Assembly (NCBI GenBank): GCA_023957375.1
Contig: JAMLHB010000001.1
Location: 620,001-684,000 of the forward strand
Origin: Flavobacteriales bacterium
Lineage (GTDB): Bacteria > Bacteroidota > Bacteroidia > Flavobacteriales_F > PHOS-HE28
DNA: 64,000 bases
Direction of reading: 5' to 3'
Below the pieces are notes generated by a model. It saw only the letters and a program-made list of their open reading frames with translations. It had not been told where the DNA came from and made no database searches. Below, piece after piece: positions 16,462 to 25,293 of the stretch; within the stretch, counting starts at the first letter, position 1; each line of letters starts with the position of its first letter. The translations under genes were made by a program, and so were the position numbers.

Positions 16462-17559
16462 CTACTTGGAAGCATGCGGGGCCGCCAACTGTTGCATCAG
16501 GCGGTTGTCCCATTCACCCGAAACCTTCACCTGCCCTTTGGCATCAAAAACATCGGCTTTGATCAGGTTGTGGTCCACGAAGGCGTAGGTGCCCGGCAAG
16601 CGGAACTGGTACAAGGCGGCCACCGCCGATCCCCCCGGCACGAACCAGGTTTCGCGGTCGGTGACGGGCCGGTCGTTGAACGACCCGCCTTCCCAAACCA
16701 GGTCGGCATGGCCCCCAATGATGTGGAATCGCGCATCGATGTTGCACGATGCGGTGATGAACAGCACCTTTTCCCCTACGTTGGCCAGCATGGCGTGTTC
16801 GTTCTGCAATGCGCCCTCCACCCCGTTGAACACCAAGTGCGAAGGCGTTAGGCTGCGCATCACCGGGATCATGTCGGCAAAGCCGGCGGCCGGCGTTTCG
16901 TAGTCCTTGAACTTTCCCTCTTCATCCTTGCGCAAGTAGTAGTCCTGCTCGGCGACGTAGTAGGCACGATCGTACTTCAACGGGTTGCCGTTTTCGTCCG
17001 TGAGGCCATTCCTGGGCAGCACCATGATCGCACCATTCATGCCCGAAGCAATGTGGATGGGCGTCATCACGCCGCCAGGGGCACAGTGGTACACGAACAC
17101 GCCCGGCTTCAGCACACGGAACCGGATGGTGGCCTCCTGGCCCGGTGCCACCTCGGTGAGGTCTCCGCCGCCCATGGCACCGGTGGCCGCGTGGAAGTCG
17201 ATGTTGTGCGTGAGGGAGTTGGTGGCCGGGTTCACCAAGTTGACTTCCACATAATCACCTTGGTGGGCCACAATGAGCGGCGCCGGTACGGTGCCATTGA
17301 ACGTGAGCGCCCAGATATTGGCATGGGGGCTGATCTTGATCTTCTTTTCCTGGATCTCCAACCTGACCTGCACCACTTGCGGCCCGCCCTGTGCCACCTG
17401 GTCATGTTCCGGAAGCGCGGGTGGGGGCACCATCACTTGCGCCGTGCGCGGAAGATCATCGACGTTCACGGGTTTCGGCGCGTCGAAAACCGATGGTGAT
17501 GTGCAGCCGGCAAAAGACAACAAGGACAGGGGCAGGAACAAGTGCAGGGCGTTCTTCAT
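16462..17559 (-). CDS. nirK: Copper nitrite reductase (NirK-like), lipoprotein
   Basis: 365 residues. It should reduce nitrite to nitric oxide outside the cytoplasmic membrane. The signal ends in a lipobox 'LSFAGC', so it is probably lipid-anchored. Two cupredoxin domains follow. Type 1 copper ligands fit 'THNIDFH', 'YHCAPGG', 'TPIH' and 'SGMNG'; type 2 ligands fit the first-domain His residues plus 'RFHIIGGH'. I start at ATG 17559; an upstream TTG adds five residues. No other denitrification gene is nearby. Confidence 0.88.
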   Translation of the reverse strand: MKNALHLFLPLSLLSFAGCTSPSVFDAPKPVNVDDLPRTAQVMVPPPALPEHDQVAQGGPQVVQVRLEIQEKKIKISPHANIWALTFNGTVPAPLIVAHQGDYVEVNLVNPATNSLTHNIDFHAATGAMGGGDLTEVAPGQEATIRFRVLKPGVFVYHCAPGGVMTPIHIASGMNGAIMVLPRNGLTDENGNPLKYDRAYYVAEQDYYLRKDEEGKFKDYETPAAGFADMIPVMRSLTPSHLVFNGVEGALQNEHAMLANVGEKVLFITASCNIDARFHIIGGHADLVWEGGSFNDRPVTDRETWFVPGGSAVAALYQFRLPGTYAFVDHNLIKADVFDAKGQVKVSGEWDNRLMQQLAAPHASK

Positions 17560-17650
17560 AGGATGCTGGTTCAATCGTTATTGGATAAAGTGGAATGCAC
17601 GAACCGGGCAAGTTGTTCACCGCCTGGTTTGTTAAAGGCTGATTCCGGTT

Positions 17651-18409
17651 TCAACCCGGGCCCTGCCAAATACGCCAGGCCTCCTCCGCCTGGGCCTTCA
17701 GCATGGCCGAACCACCCAATGTGCGGGCACCGTGTTCCTGGCCGTGTTTCAGGAACACGGTCTGCTCCGGGTTGTACACCAGGTCCACCAGCACATGTTT
17801 GGCGGTAAGCGCGGCATAGGGCAGGGACGGGGCACTGTTCACATCGGGGTGCATGCCCAACGGCGTTGCATTGATGATCAGCCGGCACACACGCAGGATG
17901 GTGGGGTCGATCAGGTCCCAGGTCAAGTCGCCCCTTTCACGGCTACGGCTCACGATGCGGAAGCGGATGCCCATTTCGCGCAGCACGAAGGCCACGGCCC
18001 GGCTGGCGCCGCCGGTGCCCAGCACCAATGCACGCGGCCGGATGGCGCTGCCGGCATCATGGAGCGTATCGTCCAGGTTGTGCATCAAGCTGCGGAACCC
18101 GGCCACGTCCGTGTTGTACCCCTTGGTCATACCATCGCGGATGGCGATGGTGTTCACCGCGCCCACGGCGGCAGCCAGAGGGTCCAGCCCATCCAAGTAG
18201 GGGATCACCGCCTCCTTGTACGGGATGGTCACGTTCAGTCCGCACAGGTCCGGCGTATTCCGTAGCAGGCTGGTCAGCTCTTCGATGTCGCCGAGTTCGA
18301 ACAGATCGTAGCGGTGGTCCTTTAGGCCGGCCCGCCTGAACACCCCGGTGAAGTGCTCCTTGCTGAAGCTGTGGCCCAGCTTGCGACCGATAAGGCCATA
18401 GCGTTGCAT
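17651..18409 (-). CDS. aroE: Shikimate dehydrogenase
   Basis: 252 residues. It reduces 3-dehydroshikimate with NADPH in aromatic amino acid synthesis. 'YGLIGRKLGHSFS' binds shikimate, 'LNVTIPYKEAV' holds the catalytic Lys, and 'LGTGGASRAV' is the cofactor loop. The C-terminus 'GGSAMLKAQAEEAW' is typical. A TAATTTGG box lies four bases before the ATG. Confidence 0.95.
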   Translation of the reverse strand: MQRYGLIGRKLGHSFSKEHFTGVFRRAGLKDHRYDLFELGDIEELTSLLRNTPDLCGLNVTIPYKEAVIPYLDGLDPLAAAVGAVNTIAIRDGMTKGYNTDVAGFRSLMHNLDDTLHDAGSAIRPRALVLGTGGASRAVAFVLREMGIRFRIVSRSRERGDLTWDLIDPTILRVCRLIINATPLGMHPDVNSAPSLPYAALTAKHVLVDLVYNPEQTVFLKHGQEHGARTLGGSAMLKAQAEEAWRIWQGPG

Positions 18410-18413
18410 GGGG

Positions 18414-18421
18414 CCAAATTA
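18414..18421 (-). promoter_or_regulatory. -7-type promoter box of aroE
   Basis: TAATTTGG on the minus strand ends four bases before the aroE ATG. This one-base-shorter form of the -7 motif recurs at other genes here (for example 23543-23550). Confidence 0.45.
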
Positions 18422-18500
18422 CTGGGGAAAGGGGGGCGCACAGATGGTGTTGCCCTCCCGCCCCTTGCCCCACTTGAACATTGGTCCACCGACAGGCCGA

Positions 18501-19157
18501 TCACTTCGCCTGGGGGGCGAACCGCATGCGCACGAACTCGATCAGCATGGGCAACACCGAGATGAAGACGATGGCCAAGATCACGGTTTCGTAGTTCTTC
18601 TGCACGAAGGGGTGCTGGCCGAAAATGAAACCGGCCATGGTCAGCAGGCCGATCCACAACACGCCGCCCATGACGTCGAAGGGCAGGAACTTGCGTTTGT
18701 AATCCATTTTTCCAATGCCGGCCACGAAAGGCGTGATGGTCCGAACGATGGGCACGAAGCGGGCAATGATGATGGTGCGCACGCCGTATTTTTCGAAGTA
18801 GCCGTGGGTCTTGTCCAGGTTTTTCTGGCTCACCAGCCTTTTGCCGAACAGCTCCCAGCCCAATACGCGCAGCCCGAAGGTGCGCCCAACCCAGTAGTTG
18901 ATGTTGTCCCCGATGATGGCGGCCGGGATCAGGAGCGCCAATAACAGGGCAATATTGAGCGAGCCGATGGCGGCCAGGGAACCAGCTACAAAAAGCAGTG
19001 AATCCCCTGGCAGGAAGGGCATCACCACGAAGCCGGTTTCAATGAAGATGATGGCAAAGAGCAGGAGGTAGATCAGGTTTCCGTGATCGCTGATGAACAC
19101 GGGCAAAGTTTCGTTCAGGTGGGTGATGAAATGCCAAAATGCGAGCAAGTGGTCCAT
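18501..19157 (-). CDS. DedA-family membrane protein
   Basis: 218 residues with about five membrane segments. Family marks are 'FVVMPFLPGDSLLFVAGSLAA', 'GDNINYWVGRTFG' and 'RFVPIVRTITPFVAGIGKM'. DedA proteins are inner-membrane proteins needed for envelope homeostasis; some act as undecaprenyl-phosphate or lipid flippases. The exact substrate here is unknown. A CACCTTTG box lies five bases before the ATG. Confidence 0.9.
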   Translation of the reverse strand: MDHLLAFWHFITHLNETLPVFISDHGNLIYLLLFAIIFIETGFVVMPFLPGDSLLFVAGSLAAIGSLNIALLLALLIPAAIIGDNINYWVGRTFGLRVLGWELFGKRLVSQKNLDKTHGYFEKYGVRTIIIARFVPIVRTITPFVAGIGKMDYKRKFLPFDVMGGVLWIGLLTMAGFIFGQHPFVQKNYETVILAIVFISVLPMLIEFVRMRFAPQAK

Positions 19158-19162
19158 GGTGG

Positions 19163-19170
19163 CAAAGGTG
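19163..19170 (-). promoter_or_regulatory. -7-type promoter box of the DedA gene
   Basis: CACCTTTG on the minus strand ends five bases before the ATG; it differs from TAnnTTTG at the first base. Confidence 0.4.
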
Positions 19171-19229
19171 GGGCAAGGTGTTGGTTCGGGGAAAACGGGC
19201 GCCCGGCCGGGTACCCGGCGGAACGGCGA

Positions 19230-19547
19230 TCAGGCCCGGTTCATGGCAGGCTTCGCTTCGGCCTCGTAGGCGAGGATGCCGCCGGTGAGCTGCATCAGGT
19301 TGTTGAAGCCGTAACGGGTGCTGAGCGTGTCCACCACGGCGGAACTGCGGCGGCCACTGTGGCAGTGCACCACCACGGGCAGGTCGCGGGGGATCTCGTC
19401 CAAATGGTCCAGCAGATCACCCATCGGCAGGCAGGTCCCTCCGATGGAGCATTCCTCCACTTCGTAGGGTTCGCGGACGTCCAAGATCAGAAAATGGTCT
19501 CCCCGTGCCTGCATGCGGTGGAGTTCCCCTGCGGAAATGGTCCTCAT
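19230..19547 (-). CDS. Single-domain rhodanese-like protein
   Basis: 105 residues. 'FLILDVREPYEVE' and the active-site loop 'VVHCHSGRRSS' with its Cys mark a one-domain sulfurtransferase that can carry a persulfide. The ATG abuts the stop of the phosphosulfolactate synthase gene with no gap, so it is the third gene of a TPR-comA-rhodanese operon. A sulfur-handling link with ComA is plausible but not shown. Confidence 0.88.
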   Translation of the reverse strand: MRTISAGELHRMQARGDHFLILDVREPYEVEECSIGGTCLPMGDLLDHLDEIPRDLPVVVHCHSGRRSSAVVDTLSTRYGFNNLMQLTGGILAYEAEAKPAMNRA

Positions 19548-20402
19548 TTACTTGGCCTTTGCCTTCACTTGGGCGGGATCGGTTTCCTTGGGAGGTTCGG
19601 CGTGCTTGTCGTGCTTGATCTGCCGGAGTTGTTCGGCCATTTCCTCGGGCAGGTACTCGAAGAAGGTGTCGCCGCGCAATCCCAGACGGAGCGCTTCCAA
19701 GGCGATCACCTCGTCCGGTGCCACATTACCGAGGTTGACGTTGGCGCCCACCTGCTTAATGAACCAGGTTTGCTGGCTCTTGATGGGGGCCTCCCAGATA
19801 ATGTCCTTACCGGGCACCTTGGCCATGATGCGGTTGACCAGCGTGGTGTGCGCATGGCCGCTGGGCCGGTATATGCCCACGGTGCCGCTTTCGCGGGCCT
19901 CGGCGATCACCTTCCAACTGCCGGCCTCCAGTTCGGCGTTCATCATGCGTACCCATTTGGCGGGGCTGATCAGGATTCCCGTCTCCTTGCTGCCCACCTC
20001 GCTCAGCACGGTGTGGTCCTTGGCCAAGGTGTTGATGAACTTGAGCTTTTCGCCGTGTTCAAGGTCGATGGAACCGTCGGACACTTCCACGCATTGCAGC
20101 TTCAGTTCGTCCAACAACTTCCGGTAGGCATTGAACTGGCCCCGGGCGATGAAGGCCTCGAAGAGCGTGCCCCCGAGGTAGACCTTGATACCGGCCCCTT
20201 GGTACAGGGCGATCTTGTCCTTCAGGCGTGGGGTGGCATAACTGGTGCCGAAGCCCAGCTTCACCAGGTCGGCCAGGTGGCCTGCCCCATCGATCAGGTC
20301 CTCCGCCTGTCGCAGGCTCAGGCCCTTGTCCATTACCATGGTCAGGCCCTCGTCACGGGGCTTGGAAGTGCGGGAGGGAATGTGGTCCAGCCGGAAGGTC
20401 AT
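19548..20402 (-). CDS. comA: Phosphosulfolactate synthase (ComA family)
   Basis: 284 residues. The family joins sulfite to phosphoenolpyruvate to form (2R)-phospho-3-sulfolactate, the first step of coenzyme M synthesis in archaea. 'DYVDLVK'-type strands appear as 'HLADLVKLGFGTS', with 'VYLGGTLFEAF', 'CVEVSDGSI' and 'LSEVGSKE'. Bacteroidetes carry homologues without making coenzyme M, so the product here is uncertain. The last 35 residues are a charged tail rich in Lys and Pro. Its start overlaps the TPR gene by four bases. Confidence 0.85.
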   Translation of the reverse strand: MTFRLDHIPSRTSKPRDEGLTMVMDKGLSLRQAEDLIDGAGHLADLVKLGFGTSYATPRLKDKIALYQGAGIKVYLGGTLFEAFIARGQFNAYRKLLDELKLQCVEVSDGSIDLEHGEKLKFINTLAKDHTVLSEVGSKETGILISPAKWVRMMNAELEAGSWKVIAEARESGTVGIYRPSGHAHTTLVNRIMAKVPGKDIIWEAPIKSQQTWFIKQVGANVNLGNVAPDEVIALEALRLGLRGDTFFEYLPEEMAEQLRQIKHDKHAEPPKETDPAQVKAKAK

Positions 20403-21811
20403 CGGCGGTAAAGTTCGATCAAATGCATCACTTGGGGCATTTGGGCTGCTTGCGGGTAGTGCTTCAGCAGCTCTTCGTGCCCGGCATGGTCCGCCAACAG
20501 GGCTTCCTCCAGGGCGAGCAGGGCCTCCTGTTCCTTGCCTGCACGCAGCAGGTAGTCCACCAAGCGGTACTTGAACCGCCCGTTGAGCTGGTGCACCTGT
20601 GCGGCCTCAGCGAATTTCTCCAGCGCTGCCCCCACGCCCTTCAGCTCCAGCAGCAGGTCGGCATGTTCCATCCAGCCGTCCAAGTTCTGCGGTTCGATGC
20701 GGTTCAGCAGGGTGAAATGGGCCAGTGCCTCCTCCACCCGGTGCGAGCGGGCCAGGGCATTTGCATAGTAGTACAAGGCATCGGGGTGTTCGGGACTGAG
20801 GCGCACCGCATGCTGCAGGGCCACCATGGCTTCGGGCAGTTTGCCCTGCAGGTCCTTCACCACGCCCCGCCCGATCCAGGCATCCACCCACTCGGGGTCC
20901 AAGGCGATGCTCTGGTCGTAATTGATCAACGCCTGCTCGTATTGCTCCATTTTTTCATGGCACTCGCCGATGAAGCTGTACGTGACGGCCTGCGGCCCGT
21001 CGAAGGCGATGGTCTCTTCATAGCAGCTGATCGCCTCGGGGTACTTGCCCGCGATCAACAGGTTGCGTGCCTTGCTGAAGTAGGCTGAACTGAAGCGCTC
21101 GTCAATGGCCATGGCCAGGTCCAGCGCCTGGTTGCTCTCCTCATAGCGCTCCAGCTTGGCGAACACGTTGCCCAGGTTGTACCAGGCCACGCTGGAGTAT
21201 GGCTGATCGTTCGTGAAGTTGCGGAAGAAGGAAATGCTGGCCTCGTCGGCATCGGCCAGGTCGAAGCAATAGGCCAGCTCGTACAGTACGGCCTCATTCT
21301 CCGGGTTCAGCCCCAAGGCGCTTTTCAGGCACTCGATGGCCGATTCATAGTCCTCCAGGTTCTCGTATTCGAAGGCCATGTCCAGGTAGATCTCGTCCAC
21401 GCCTTCCTCGGCCAGTTCCAGCGCCCGCTTGTAGTGTTCCACGGCCCGGCGGTGGTTGCGTTGTTGGCTGAAGATGCCCGCCTTGCGCAACTGCACCTCC
21501 TCGTTCCAAGGTTCCACCTTTTCGATGGCGTCCAGCAGTTCCAAGGCCTTGCCCAAACGCCCCATGGCCATCATCACCACGGCTTCGCCGAAGGTGATCT
21601 CCAGCGAGCCCGGGTGGATCTGCTTGGCAAACTCGATCACCTTGGCCGCACGGCGCGGCTCGTTGCCCTCCAGATAGTGATCCACGATCAGCTCGATCTC
21701 CGAAACATCAAAGAAGACCCGGCCGTGCGAGGCTTCCATGGCCTCATAACGGCGCACGCACTGTTCCTGTGCGGCGTTGCGTTCCGGGGTGGGGCGGTGG
21801 GCTTCATTCAT
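20399..21811 (-). CDS. Tetratricopeptide repeat protein
   Basis: 470 residues, almost wholly TPR units of about 34 residues from residue 50 to the end, for example 'AWYNLGNVFAKLERYEESNQALDLAMAID' in type. No signal peptide or membrane segment is seen, so it is a cytoplasmic scaffold. It is first in an operon with comA (4-bp overlap). I start at the ATG 21811; the TTG two codons upstream is weaker. Partner proteins are unknown. Confidence 0.85.
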   Translation of the reverse strand: MNEAHRPTPERNAAQEQCVRRYEAMEASHGRVFFDVSEIELIVDHYLEGNEPRRAAKVIEFAKQIHPGSLEITFGEAVVMMAMGRLGKALELLDAIEKVEPWNEEVQLRKAGIFSQQRNHRRAVEHYKRALELAEEGVDEIYLDMAFEYENLEDYESAIECLKSALGLNPENEAVLYELAYCFDLADADEASISFFRNFTNDQPYSSVAWYNLGNVFAKLERYEESNQALDLAMAIDERFSSAYFSKARNLLIAGKYPEAISCYEETIAFDGPQAVTYSFIGECHEKMEQYEQALINYDQSIALDPEWVDAWIGRGVVKDLQGKLPEAMVALQHAVRLSPEHPDALYYYANALARSHRVEEALAHFTLLNRIEPQNLDGWMEHADLLLELKGVGAALEKFAEAAQVHQLNGRFKYRLVDYLLRAGKEQEALLALEEALLADHAGHEELLKHYPQAAQMPQVMHLIELYRR

Positions 21812-21992
21812 GGACAAAACGGGATAAAGGACTGCCCAAAGTTAGAAAAGTGGACTTCGCCACGCCCTGGAGGCCGAGGCGTTGTGAACAACGGAAGGTG
21901 CACCGGATCCCCGGCAGGGTCGGTAGCTTTGCCCGAACAAACCGCCGTGGCAGCTCCTTCGAGGCCGCACGATCGCACAATATTGACAGACC

Positions 21993-23393
21993 ATGACGCT
22001 TATCCGTTCCATTTCCGGCATCCGGGGCACCATCGGCGGCGCACCCGGCGAAGGCTTGTCACCCTTGGACGTGGTGCGCTACACCGCCGCCTTCGGCCAG
22101 TTGATGAAAGCCGCATCGGGCAAGGCCCGGCCAAAGGCCGTGATCGGGCGTGACGCCCGCCCCAGCGGGCCCATGGTGGCCGACCTGGTGCGCGGCACCT
22201 TGGTGGGGCTTGGCTTTGAGGTGGTGGACCTGGGCCTGGCCACCACGCCCACGGTGGAAATGGCCGTGGCAGGGGAGCGGGCTGATGCCGGCATCATCCT
22301 CACGGCCAGCCACAACCCCAAGCAATGGAACGCCCTGAAGCTGCTCAACGCCAAGGGCGAGTTCATCAGCGCGGCAACCGGGGCCGAGGTGTTGCGCTTG
22401 GCCGAAAGCCATGCATTGAACTTCGCCCCGGTGGATGAACTGGGCAGCGTAAGGGAGGATCATGGCTGGACCGGCAGGCACATTGCCGCCATCTTGGCCT
22501 TGGACCTGGTGGATGCCAAAGCCATCGCCGCCAGCAAGTTCAGGGTGGTGTTGGATGCAGTGAACAGCGTGGGCGGCCTGGCCGTGCCACAGCTGCTGGA
22601 GGCGTTGGGCGTGGAGGTGGTAAAGCTCCACTGTGAGCCCAACGGCCAGTTTCCCCACAATCCCGAACCCCTGCCCGAACACCTGCAAGACCTGTGCGGC
22701 GCGGTGGTGGAACACCAGGCCCATGCAGGCATCGCCGTGGATCCCGATGTGGACCGCCTGGCCTTCGTGTGCGAGGATGGTACCCTCTTCGGTGAGGAAT
22801 ATACCCTGGTGGCCTGCGCGGACCATGTGCTGGCGCACCGCCCCGGCGACACCGTGAGCAACCTGAGCAGCACCCGCGCCCTGGACGATGTGGCCCAGCG
22901 CCACGGGCGCAAGCGCCACGCCAGCGCCGTGGGCGAGGTGAACGTGGTGGAGCTGATGAAGCAGGTGGCGGCCCCGATCGGGGGGGAAGGCAACGGCGGG
23001 GTGATCCTCAGTGAGCTGCACTATGGCCGCGACGCCCTGGTCGGCATCGCCCTTTTCCTCACCCTATTGGCCAACAAGGGCATAACGACCAGCGCGTTGC
23101 GCAAGAGCTACCCCGATTACTTCATCAGCAAGAACAAGATCGAACTGGAGCCCGGCATGGATATGCAGGCCCTGGTGGATGCCATGCAGGAACGCCACCG
23201 GGACCGGCCGCACAACAACGTCGATGGCCTGCGGATCGAATTCGGAAAGGAGTGGGTGCACCTGCGCAAGAGCAATACGGAGCCCATTGTGCGCATTTAT
23301 GCGGAAAGCGGTTCCATGGAAAAGGCCGATGCCTTGGCCCGCGGCATCATGGTGCAAATGCGTGAACTGGCCGGCATCGCATCCAAGGCATAG
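21993..23393 (+). CDS. glmM: Phosphoglucosamine mutase
   Basis: 466 residues. It interconverts glucosamine-6-phosphate and glucosamine-1-phosphate for UDP-GlcNAc synthesis. The phosphoserine loop 'LTASHNPKQWN', the metal loop 'DPDVDRLAF' and the sugar loop 'GEGNGGV' are all present, and the phosphate-binding C-terminal domain has 'RKSNTEPIVRIYAES' in character. It could act on other hexose phosphates; GlmM is the best single call. Confidence 0.88.
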   Translation: MTLIRSISGIRGTIGGAPGEGLSPLDVVRYTAAFGQLMKAASGKARPKAVIGRDARPSGPMVADLVRGTLVGLGFEVVDLGLATTPTVEMAVAGERADAGIILTASHNPKQWNALKLLNAKGEFISAATGAEVLRLAESHALNFAPVDELGSVREDHGWTGRHIAAILALDLVDAKAIAASKFRVVLDAVNSVGGLAVPQLLEALGVEVVKLHCEPNGQFPHNPEPLPEHLQDLCGAVVEHQAHAGIAVDPDVDRLAFVCEDGTLFGEEYTLVACADHVLAHRPGDTVSNLSSTRALDDVAQRHGRKRHASAVGEVNVVELMKQVAAPIGGEGNGGVILSELHYGRDALVGIALFLTLLANKGITTSALRKSYPDYFISKNKIELEPGMDMQALVDAMQERHRDRPHNNVDGLRIEFGKEWVHLRKSNTEPIVRIYAESGSMEKADALARGIMVQMRELAGIASKA

Positions 23394-23542
23394 CCACGCC
23401 GAATGGACCGGCTGAAAAAGGCACTGCCATCGGCGGCACAACCTGGGGTCACTGGTTTTGGCGGCCGTCCGTGGGTGTGAGGGAGGCGGTCCGTGCAGTG
23501 CGGTGGTTCTTGCCCGGCCTGCGATCCTGCGTGTGGTCCGCC

Positions 23543-23550
23543 TAATTTGC
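23543..23550 (+). promoter_or_regulatory. -7-type promoter box of the RDD gene
   Basis: TAATTTGC ends eight bases before the ATG at 23559 and supports that start over an upstream in-frame start. Confidence 0.45.
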
Positions 23551-23558
23551 GCCCCGCC

Positions 23559-24269
23559 ATGGAAACCGTCCGCATAGAGACCGCCCAGAACGTGGCCTTG
23601 CAGTTTGAAGTGGCCACCCTGGTGGACCGCGGCCTGGCCCTTTTGATTGATTGGGTGCTGCTGGTCGGGTATAGTTTCGGCATGGTGATGCTCTTGCGAC
23701 AGTCCGGGGCCGGACCGCCGGAATGGGTGGTCATCACACTGTTCGGCATACCGTGGACCTTCTATCATTTGTTGTGCGAACTGCTGATGGACGGGCAAAG
23801 TATCGGCAAGCGGGTGCGCGGCATCAAGGTGGTGCGCATGGATGGCGGGCAACCGGGCTTGGGCCACTATCTGCTGCGCTGGCTGTTGCGCATGGTGGAC
23901 TCGTTGTTCCTGGTGGGTGCCGTAGTGATCCTGTTCAATGGCAAGGGCCAGCGCATCGGTGACCTTGCCGCAGGTACCACCGTGGTCTCCATCAAGCGGC
24001 GCGGAACACTGGACGAGCTGTTGCCGACGGCGCTGCCTTCGGACCACCGGGTCACTTTTCCAAGGGCGGAGCAGCTTTCCGATGCCCACGCCCGCCTGAT
24101 CAAGGAAGTGCTGAATGACCGGAGCGGGGCCCGCGTCCAAGCACTGGCCATGCTGGCCGAAAGGCTGGGGCCGCAGTTCGCGAATGGAAACAACCTTCCA
24201 CCCGAGACTTTCCTGCGCACCCTGCTGGACGACCATAATTTCCTCATTGGCACCCAGGGCATGCAGTAG
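23559..24269 (+). CDS. RDD-family membrane protein
   Basis: 236 residues. The RDD domain shows 'LVDRGLALLIDWVLLVG' with Arg and Asp in the first helix, 'DGQSIGKRVRGIKVV' after the second, and 'GKGQRIGDLAAGTTVV' at its end. Three membrane helices precede a soluble C-terminal region of about 80 residues. RDD proteins are poorly defined; some act as small ion transporters. Confidence 0.85.
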   Translation: METVRIETAQNVALQFEVATLVDRGLALLIDWVLLVGYSFGMVMLLRQSGAGPPEWVVITLFGIPWTFYHLLCELLMDGQSIGKRVRGIKVVRMDGGQPGLGHYLLRWLLRMVDSLFLVGAVVILFNGKGQRIGDLAAGTTVVSIKRRGTLDELLPTALPSDHRVTFPRAEQLSDAHARLIKEVLNDRSGARVQALAMLAERLGPQFANGNNLPPETFLRTLLDDHNFLIGTQGMQ

Positions 24270-24289
24270 GATTTCCACTGCCTGGAGTC

Positions 24290-24660
24290 GCAATGACGGG
24301 TTGGGATAAGAGCGTCGTCACTGCGAGGAGGCTCTGCGACGAAGCACTCCATGCACGGGGTGCCCTGATGGATTGCTTCAGGCCTGTTGAGTGCACAGGC
24401 CTTCGCAATGACGGGTTGGGCAAAACCCCACCACGCCGTCACTGCGAGGAGGCTCTGCGACGAAGCAGTCCATGGCGAGAGTGCCCTGATGGATTGCTTC
24501 CCGGCACAAGGCCGGGACCCGCGACGGCCTCGCAATTACGGGTTGGGATAAGAGCGTCGTCACTGCGAGGAGGCTCTGCGACCCCGGCCTTGCGCCGGGG
24601 AGCAGTCCAAGGCGAGGGAACCCTGATGGATTGCTTGCCGCAGGTCGGTACGAAGCGCCG
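24290..24660. repeat. Tandem array of CACTGCGAGGAGG repeats
   Basis: Three units begin near 24313, 24436 and 24555. Each has gtcactgcgaggaggctctgcga, then a variable part, then ccctgatggattgcttc, and the first two end in gcaat-acgggttggg. Similar TGCGAGGAG...GAAGCA repeats are widespread intergenic elements in bacteria. The array fills the 24270-24698 gap; no gene is supported there. Confidence 0.8.
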
Positions 24661-24698
24661 ATGCCGCCGAGATGGGGTTAATGGAGGTTCCCCAACGT

Positions 24699-25289
24699 TC
24701 AACGGGGGGCCATCAACCACAGCTCCCGGCCTGCCCGGGGGGCGATGGAGTTGTAGCACCGCTCCAAGGAAACGCCGGGGAACAACGGCTTGAACAGCGC
24801 CAAGTATTCCTCCTTGTTTCCGCCGAAAGGCGGATGGTCGGTGAACAGTGGATCATCGAACAACACGCCCGCCAACTTGCCGCCGGGTGCCAGCAGCTTG
24901 TGCATGTGTTCCACGTAATGCGGCCGCAGGGCAGGGGCGAGGGCACAAAAGAAGGTCTGCTCAATGATCCGGTCGTATCGTCCTGCGTGGTCGAAGAAGT
25001 TGCCCACGTGCAGGTGCCCTCGCGGAAAATCAGGGCAGCGCTCCACCAGGTCGGCAAAGGGCGCTCCGCTGAGGTCCACCACATGGATGTGGCGGAAGCC
25101 GGAACGGTGCAGGTATTCCGCCTCGTGGCTTCGCCCTCCACCGGGGATCAGGATCTCCAGGCCCTTGTCCGTGATCTGGTCGAAATAAGCTTTTAGTGGC
25201 GCACTTGCCCCACCAATGTCCCAACCAGTGTTGCCGACGGCATAGCGCCCGGTCCAGAAGGCCGCATCCAATTCCATAGATCCCGCCAT
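24699..25289 (-). CDS. TPMT-family SAM-dependent methyltransferase
   Basis: 196 residues. 'FWTGRYAVGNTGWDIG' at the N-terminus, 'ILIPGGGRSHEAEYL' (the SAM-binding loop), 'VVDLS' and 'EQTFFCALAPALRP' match the thiopurine S-methyltransferase family. Bacterial members methylate thiols, selenium or tellurium species. Two ATGs are possible (25289 and 25277). It begins 4 bp after the UspA gene, so they form an operon. Confidence 0.85.
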   Translation of the reverse strand: MAGSMELDAAFWTGRYAVGNTGWDIGGASAPLKAYFDQITDKGLEILIPGGGRSHEAEYLHRSGFRHIHVVDLSGAPFADLVERCPDFPRGHLHVGNFFDHAGRYDRIIEQTFFCALAPALRPHYVEHMHKLLAPGGKLAGVLFDDPLFTDHPPFGGNKEEYLALFKPLFPGVSLERCYNSIAPRAGRELWLMAPR

Positions 25290-25293
25290 TTAC

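Noticed and set aside
19548-20402. Coenzyme M pathway
   Set aside because: Only the first enzyme family is present; no other pathway gene is seen.
24290-24660. CRISPR array
   Set aside because: Only three units of unequal length, with long variable middles and no cas genes.
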